DNA of 56,809 nucleotides from Bacteroidota bacterium. GTDB lineage: Bacteria; Bacteroidota; Bacteroidia; Bacteroidales; JAAYUG01. The translations under genes and the position numbers were made by a program. The notes beneath the pieces are model-generated. The model was not told the DNA's origin. It saw nothing but the letters and a program-made list of their open reading frames with translations, and did not search any database. The stretch covers positions 1 to 56,809 of the forward strand of contig JAKPTE010000013.1 of NCBI GenBank assembly GCA_029571215.1, given 5' to 3'. Shown here piece after piece: positions 52,254 through 56,809 of this stretch. The stretch's first letter is position 1, and each line of letters begins with the position of its first letter.

Positions 52254-53870
52254 ATGAGCAGGAGATTACGGTTATTACTGGCAGTTTCAAGTGGTCTGAT
52301 TCTTAGTCTCGGATGGTTTCAGTGGGCCAGCGGATTATTTATTCTGTTCGGTTTTATACCCTTGCTGTTCGTCGAGGATTTCTTTCTTGCCAACAAAAAA
52401 CGATACGCTTCCGTTAATGTCTTTCTTTATGCATGGCTGGCTTTTGGGATCTGGAACCTTGCCGATACCTGGTGGATATGGAATGCTACTGCACCCGGCA
52501 TGGTGGTTGCCATTGTGGTCAATTCCTTTCTCATGGCACTGGTCTTCTGGTTTTTTCATCTGGTACGGAGATCTGTGCCCGGAAAATCAGGATATTTTGC
52601 CCTGATTGTTTTCTGGACTTACTGGGAATATTTTTACCTCAACGCTGAAATTTCATGGCCATGGCTGAACCTTGGAAATGCTTTTGCCAATGATACGGGA
52701 ATCATTCAATGGTACGAGTATACCGGTACACTGGGAGGAACGGTCTGGGTGCTTGTGAGCAATGTTCTGCTTTTTGGTATTATTAAACATCTTATTACCG
52801 AACGAAAATGGCAGGGGAAGGTCTTTGACAGTGTCCTGGCTGCTGCATGGATTTTTATTCCCGTAATCATCAGCCAGTTTATTTTCCATACATACAAGGA
52901 AAAAGGGAAATCCTATACGGTTGTTGTCATACAGCCAAATATCGATCCCTACGAAAAATTTGTGGCACTGTCGAGTGATTTTCAGACCCAGCGAATCCTT
53001 GACCTCGCATCCTTAAAGGCAGATACTTCGGTTGATTATTTTGTTGCTCCTGAAACCGCATTGAACAATGACATCTGGATTGACCGTATGGAAGAAAATA
53101 CGGCCATTCAGGCTGTCCGCCGGTTTCTGAAGCCCTATCCCCGCGCCAAATTTGTGGTGGGCATTACCGGTTACAAAAGTTACAACCCCAACGAGAAGCG
53201 CACACCGACGGCCCGTCCTTTAGGTACCACCGGGTTGTATTACGACAGTTTCAACTCAGCAATACAGATTGATTCAACACCGAATATTCCCATTTACCAT
53301 AAATCGAAGCTGGTGGTGGGTGTGGAAAAAATGCCCTATCCGCAATACCTTGGTTTTTTGCAGAAGCTGATGCTACGCCTGGGAGGCACCTTCCGAAGCC
53401 ATGCCACCCAAACCTACCGGAGTGTGCTTCGCTCACCGCAGGATTCGATGGGGGTAGCCACAGTGATTTGTTATGAATCGGTGTTCGGCGAATTTGTTAC
53501 CGATTATCTTAAATGCGGGAATACAGGTTTTATCTTTGTGATGACCAACGACGGCTGGTGGGGTGATACTCCCGGTTACCGGCAGCATTTTTCCTTTTCC
53601 CGCCTCCGGGCCATTGAAACCCGCAGGGATATTGCCCGCTCGGCCAATACCGGTATCTCTGGCTTCATCAACCAGAAAGGTGATGTACTCGAAAAAGTAG
53701 GTTGGTGGGAACCGGCGGCCCTCCGGCGTGAGATCCATGCCAATACAGAAATGACTTATTATGCGGAGCACGGCGACTACCTCGGAAGGCTGGCGGGATG
53801 GTTTTCCCTTCTTACGGCTCTTGCGGCGATTACCCGGTACCTGATGAATAAAAGAAAAAAGACCAGCTGA
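52254..53870 (+). CDS. lnt: Apolipoprotein N-acyltransferase
   Basis: 538 residues from ATG 52254. Six or more membrane segments lie in the first 210 residues (RLLLAVSSGLILSLGWFQWA onwards), with a final helix near the C-terminus. The periplasmic nitrilase-like domain carries the Glu of DYFVAPETALN, a Lys in the GVEKMPYPQYLG region and the Cys of VICYESVFGEF, forming the catalytic triad. It adds the third acyl chain to mature lipoproteins, such as SusD and GldD encoded in this window. It stands alone on the plus strand behind its own promoter. Confidence 0.94.
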   Translation: MSRRLRLLLAVSSGLILSLGWFQWASGLFILFGFIPLLFVEDFFLANKKRYASVNVFLYAWLAFGIWNLADTWWIWNATAPGMVVAIVVNSFLMALVFWFFHLVRRSVPGKSGYFALIVFWTYWEYFYLNAEISWPWLNLGNAFANDTGIIQWYEYTGTLGGTVWVLVSNVLLFGIIKHLITERKWQGKVFDSVLAAAWIFIPVIISQFIFHTYKEKGKSYTVVVIQPNIDPYEKFVALSSDFQTQRILDLASLKADTSVDYFVAPETALNNDIWIDRMEENTAIQAVRRFLKPYPRAKFVVGITGYKSYNPNEKRTPTARPLGTTGLYYDSFNSAIQIDSTPNIPIYHKSKLVVGVEKMPYPQYLGFLQKLMLRLGGTFRSHATQTYRSVLRSPQDSMGVATVICYESVFGEFVTDYLKCGNTGFIFVMTNDGWWGDTPGYRQHFSFSRLRAIETRRDIARSANTGISGFINQKGDVLEKVGWWEPAALRREIHANTEMTYYAEHGDYLGRLAGWFSLLTALAAITRYLMNKRKKTS

Positions 53871-53920
53871 CGGGAAAGGCAATATACAGCAGGGCAGAAT
53901 CCCTGATCACCACGTCCGGG

Positions 53921-53934
53921 GAACAGTGCTGTTC
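53921..53934. repeat. 14-bp palindrome GAACAG-TG-CTGTTC
   Basis: A perfect inverted repeat with a 2-base centre in the gap between lnt and the PEP-binding regulator gene, about 36 bases before a TAACTTTA promoter-like box. It could be an operator; no regulator is identified. Confidence 0.45.
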
Positions 53935-53970
53935 TCTCCTGCAATTCTTCCAATATAGCCTCAAATTCAC

Positions 53971-53978
53971 TAACTTTA
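53971..53978 (+). promoter_or_regulatory. Near-consensus -7 box (TAACTTTA)
   Basis: It differs from TAnnTTTG in the last base and lies 18 bases before ATG 53997. Confidence 0.4.
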
Positions 53979-53996
53979 CATGGTGAACTACCTGTT

Positions 53997-56809
53997 ATGG
54001 AAGAAGAATTCATTTCATCGCCCGAGGAAGTAAACCGCCTGCTATATGAACGCAGGGAACGACTCAAGGAACTGGCCTGTATCAACGCTACCAATGAAAT
54101 TATCAAACAGCACAAGCCGGTTCCCGAAACCCTGCAGCAAATATGTTATATTCTTCCTGCTGCATGGCAATTTCCTGAATTTACAGTAGCCCGCATTCTG
54201 TTCGATGGCCAATCATATGAAACGGGCGATTTCCGCGAAACCGAATGGAAACTTAGCCAGACGTTTGAAACCATTCAGGGGAAAAAAGGCGAAATAGCCG
54301 TTTTTTACACCCGTAAGCTGAGAGACTTTGATGAGGGACCATTCCTGCGAGAAGAGCGGCAGCTAATTGATAATCTGGCAACCATTATCGTCAACTGGCT
54401 CAATACAACCGAAGCAAAAGTTGTACTGGAACAGGCGCGCGAAGCTGGAAAAGTTCCTCCCGAAGTTATCGCATTTCAGGAACCTGCCACTACAAGCCGC
54501 CAGTTGCTCCAAAAATTCCTCGACAAACAGAATACCAACCGGGATATCCTTTTCGACCTTATGCCCTTCAAAGTAAAGGAAATACTTCTGGTAGCAACCC
54601 TGTACGATGCATTCAGTATCGAAAAGGAGGGACGGTTTTCCGAACATATCCTCGGAGAGTACCATCAGCTCAACCTGACCAGCATGCCACGGGTGACCGG
54701 CGTAAGTTCATACGAGGACGCTTCAAGGGTTCTGCGGGAAAGGCACTTTGACCTTGTAATTATTATGGTGGGAAATGACAAAAAAACACCGGTGGAAATA
54801 AGCCGCAAGGTCAAAAGGGAATTTCCCTTTATTCCTGTGTTTGTTCTGCTCAATAACGACAGGGAAGTGTCTGTATTTAAGAATCTTCACCGCGATCTAA
54901 GTTCCATTGACCGGATTTTTGTATGGAATGGCGATTCCAAGGTGTTTTTCGCCATGGTCAAACTTCTGGAAGACCGTGTGAATGTGGAAAATGATACCCA
55001 GGTGGGGATGGTGAAGGTAATCCTGCTGGTCGAAGATTCCGAAATTTACTATTCACGGTATCTCCCTTTGCTTTACCAGAGCGTACTCGAACAAACCCGA
55101 AGAATTATCGACGACGTGAGCACCGACGAGATGTTTAAGGTTCTCCGTCTCCGCGCCCGACCCAAAATCCTTCTGGCATCCACCTATGAGGAAGCGATCA
55201 GTATCATCACAAAATACAAGGAAAACCTGCTTTGTTTGATAACGGATGTCATTTTTGAACGCAACGGAAAAGCTGATCCAAGGGCTGGTTTTATGCTCGC
55301 ATCATATATCAGGGAATTTCTTGGCGACCTGCCTGTTGTTATTCAAAGTGCCGATACCCAGAACATTCATCAGGCCCATGCACTGAAGGTTCACTTTATC
55401 AATAAAAACTCCGAGAGCCTGCTGCAGGATATCCGCAATTTTATTTCCCATTACCTCGGATTCGGAAACTTCATTTACCGTGATGCCAGCGGAAGGAAAA
55501 TTGCCGAAGCAGCTTCCTTGCAGGAATTTGAAAAGCTCATTGACACCATCCCCGCTGAATCGCTTGTGTACCATGGCAAACGGAATCACTTTTCCCTCTG
55601 GTTAATGGCCAGGGGCGAAATAAAAATCGCCAAAATGATTCATCCCGTCAAGGTGACGGATTTTGGCTCTTCCAATGAATTCAGGAATTACCTGAAATAT
55701 GTGATCAAGAAATACCGCAACGAAACCCAAACCGGCAAAGTCATTCCGTTTGAAAAGGACGTTATCATTGACGAAAGCAATATTATAAGCCTCGGTACGG
55801 GAGCGCTCGGTGGAAAGGGAAGAGGACTTGCTTTCATCAATACCATCATTTACAATCTTAATTTCAATGAGATTCTGCCCGGAATGACTATCAGCACCCC
55901 CAGAACGTTTATTATTGGCACCGATGAATTTGACCTGTTCCTCGAAAAAAACAACCTTCATCAGATTATCTACAGTGATATCCCTTACCGGCAGCTTCAG
56001 GAACTCTTCCTGAAGTCGGATCTTCCTTACGAACTCCAGAAAAAACTGAAGTCCTTGCTGCGTATAATCCAAAACCCTTTAGCGGTGCGCTCGTCTAGCC
56101 TTTTTGAAGATGCCACCTCCCAGCCTTTCTCCGGAATATTCGCCACGTATCTTCTTCCCGACAATTATCCTGATTTTGACGTACGGTTTCACCAACTCGA
56201 ACAGGCCATCAAGCTGGTATATGCATCTGTTTATTCCGAACATGCCCGGGCGTACTTTAAGGCGGTTGACTATAAGATTGAAGAGGAAAAAATGGCCGTT
56301 GTTATTCAGGAAGTGGTTGGAAACCGGTACGATCAGTACTTTTACCCTCATATCAGCGGAACGGCGCAGTCGCATAACTATTATCCCGTGGCCAGTATGG
56401 AAGCGGAAGACGGTTTTGCTGTGATAGCTTTAGGTCTGGGACACTATGTGGTAGGAGGTGAAGTTGCTTACCGATTTGTTCCCCGTTATCCCGATGTGGA
56501 AATCATGCCGGTAAAAGACCTCTTAGATCATTCACAGAAGGAATTTATTGCGCTTGATCTTTCCCGAAGGGACTTCAATCTGATCGAAGAAGGCGAACAA
56601 ACGTGTCTGGTGCGGTTGCCCGTTTCAGAAGCCGAGAAACACGGCACACTTCTTCACCTGGCCAGTGTATATGACCCCGTTAACGACCGGCTTGACCCGG
56701 GCCTTACTTCGGCCGGCCCCCGTGTAATCAATTTTGCCGACATTCTCAGATACAACTATATACCGCTGGCCAGAGCCATCGAACTGATGCTCGACATTAT
56801 GCAGGAAGC
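53997..56809 (+). CDS. GAF/receiver/PEP-synthase-like multidomain protein, 3' end cut off
   Basis: 937 codons are visible from ATG 53997 and the frame is still open at the window edge. Domains in order: a GAF-like region (about 10-140); a degenerate receiver-like region (about 185-330; FDLVIIMVGNDKK, no phosphoacceptor Asp); a fuller receiver (about 340-480) with acidic pair E346/D347, phosphoacceptor D417 (LITDVIF), a later Ser in VVIQSAD and Lys in HFINKNSES, and an insertion after its first strand; then a PEP/pyruvate-dikinase N-terminal ATP-binding domain (about 590 on) with GTGALGGKGRGLAF (G605) and NPLAVRSSSLFEDATSQPFSG (R698). PEP synthases need a C-terminal phospho-His and PEP domain, which lie beyond the window if present. 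Bacteroidales have related PEP/pyruvate-binding proteins of about 1000 residues. Confidence 0.85.
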   Translation, partial: MEEEFISSPEEVNRLLYERRERLKELACINATNEIIKQHKPVPETLQQICYILPAAWQFPEFTVARILFDGQSYETGDFRETEWKLSQTFETIQGKKGEIAVFYTRKLRDFDEGPFLREERQLIDNLATIIVNWLNTTEAKVVLEQAREAGKVPPEVIAFQEPATTSRQLLQKFLDKQNTNRDILFDLMPFKVKEILLVATLYDAFSIEKEGRFSEHILGEYHQLNLTSMPRVTGVSSYEDASRVLRERHFDLVIIMVGNDKKTPVEISRKVKREFPFIPVFVLLNNDREVSVFKNLHRDLSSIDRIFVWNGDSKVFFAMVKLLEDRVNVENDTQVGMVKVILLVEDSEIYYSRYLPLLYQSVLEQTRRIIDDVSTDEMFKVLRLRARPKILLASTYEEAISIITKYKENLLCLITDVIFERNGKADPRAGFMLASYIREFLGDLPVVIQSADTQNIHQAHALKVHFINKNSESLLQDIRNFISHYLGFGNFIYRDASGRKIAEAASLQEFEKLIDTIPAESLVYHGKRNHFSLWLMARGEIKIAKMIHPVKVTDFGSSNEFRNYLKYVIKKYRNETQTGKVIPFEKDVIIDESNIISLGTGALGGKGRGLAFINTIIYNLNFNEILPGMTISTPRTFIIGTDEFDLFLEKNNLHQIIYSDIPYRQLQELFLKSDLPYELQKKLKSLLRIIQNPLAVRSSSLFEDATSQPFSGIFATYLLPDNYPDFDVRFHQLEQAIKLVYASVYSEHARAYFKAVDYKIEEEKMAVVIQEVVGNRYDQYFYPHISGTAQSHNYYPVASMEAEDGFAVIALGLGHYVVGGEVAYRFVPRYPDVEIMPVKDLLDHSQKEFIALDLSRRDFNLIEEGEQTCLVRLPVSEAEKHGTLLHLASVYDPVNDRLDPGLTSAGPRVINFADILRYNYIPLARAIELMLDIMQE

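Noticed and set aside
53921-53934. Palindrome as a Bacillus-type LexA box
   Set aside because: That box has GAAC and GTTC separated by four bases; here six bases separate them, and the adjacent gene is not an SOS gene.

Overview
The window looks like chromosomal DNA of a Bacteroidota (Bacteroidetes) bacterium, most likely of the Bacteroidales/Marinilabiliales type. Evidence for this is a SusC/SusD pair, a T9SS-sorted metallopeptidase, the gliding/T9SS genes gldD and gldE, DUF6089 and DUF4924 type proteins, an OmpH pair behind bamA, and repeated TAnnTTTG -7 promoter boxes, the Bacteroidota consensus. There are no rRNA or tRNA genes, no CRISPR array, no integrase and no recognisable insertion sequence. 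Gene density is high and TAA, TAG and TGA are all used as ordinary stops.

Layout. 1-7.0 kb: the tail of a ROK-family protein, a SusC-type TonB-dependent transporter interrupted by one in-frame TAG, its SusD-like lipoprotein, a strong terminator and a secreted M14 carboxypeptidase with a T9SS tail. 7.2-12.8 kb: a PafA-like alkaline phosphatase superfamily protein that seems to lack several metal ligands, a 7TM-PAS sensor histidine kinase, and an LTA-synthase-like membrane phosphotransferase. 12.8-18.1 kb, minus strand: a small charged protein, a GGGP-synthase-like prenyltransferase, a phosphopantetheinyl transferase, and the mutY-ssb-gldE-gldD run. 18.1-22.7 kb, plus strand: an AT-rich gap with nested inverted repeats, HU, a 31-residue mS38/AURKAIP1-like basic protein, RNase G and DsbD. 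22.8-31.2 kb: 2-oxoacid:ferredoxin oxidoreductase (korAB), gamma carbonic anhydrase, a tandem VOC protein, an SDR, a PlsC-type acyltransferase and an MFS carrier. 31.4-41 kb: flavin reductase, O6-alkylguanine methyltransferase, DCC protein, DUF4924, S4 protein, pth, rplY, prs, engB, manA, an exonuclease, an alpha/beta hydrolase and pdxJ. 40.6-49.2 kb, plus strand: an envelope-rich run of CBS-ACT protein, nadK, two beta-barrel proteins, uppS, bamA, two skp/ompH genes and murI. 49.2-56.8 kb: a PlsC-GNAT fusion (candidate amino-lipid synthase), a LysE exporter, lnt, and a large GAF/receiver/PEP-synthase-like regulator cut by the window end.

Most of the window is housekeeping with a strong envelope theme: outer-membrane assembly (bamA, skp), peptidoglycan precursors (uppS, murI), lipoprotein maturation (lnt), phospholipid or amino-lipid acylation (two acyltransferases), possible ether-lipid synthesis (GGGPS) and the T9SS/gliding genes. 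I did not find a clearly new multi-gene system. The points most worth a second look are the broken susC, the apparently metal-site-degraded phosphatase paralog, the multidomain PEP-binding regulator, the PlsC-GNAT fusion, the 31-residue ribosome-type protein, and two inverted-repeat elements placed in divergent gaps where terminators are not expected. All family assignments were made from motifs read by eye, without a database search.
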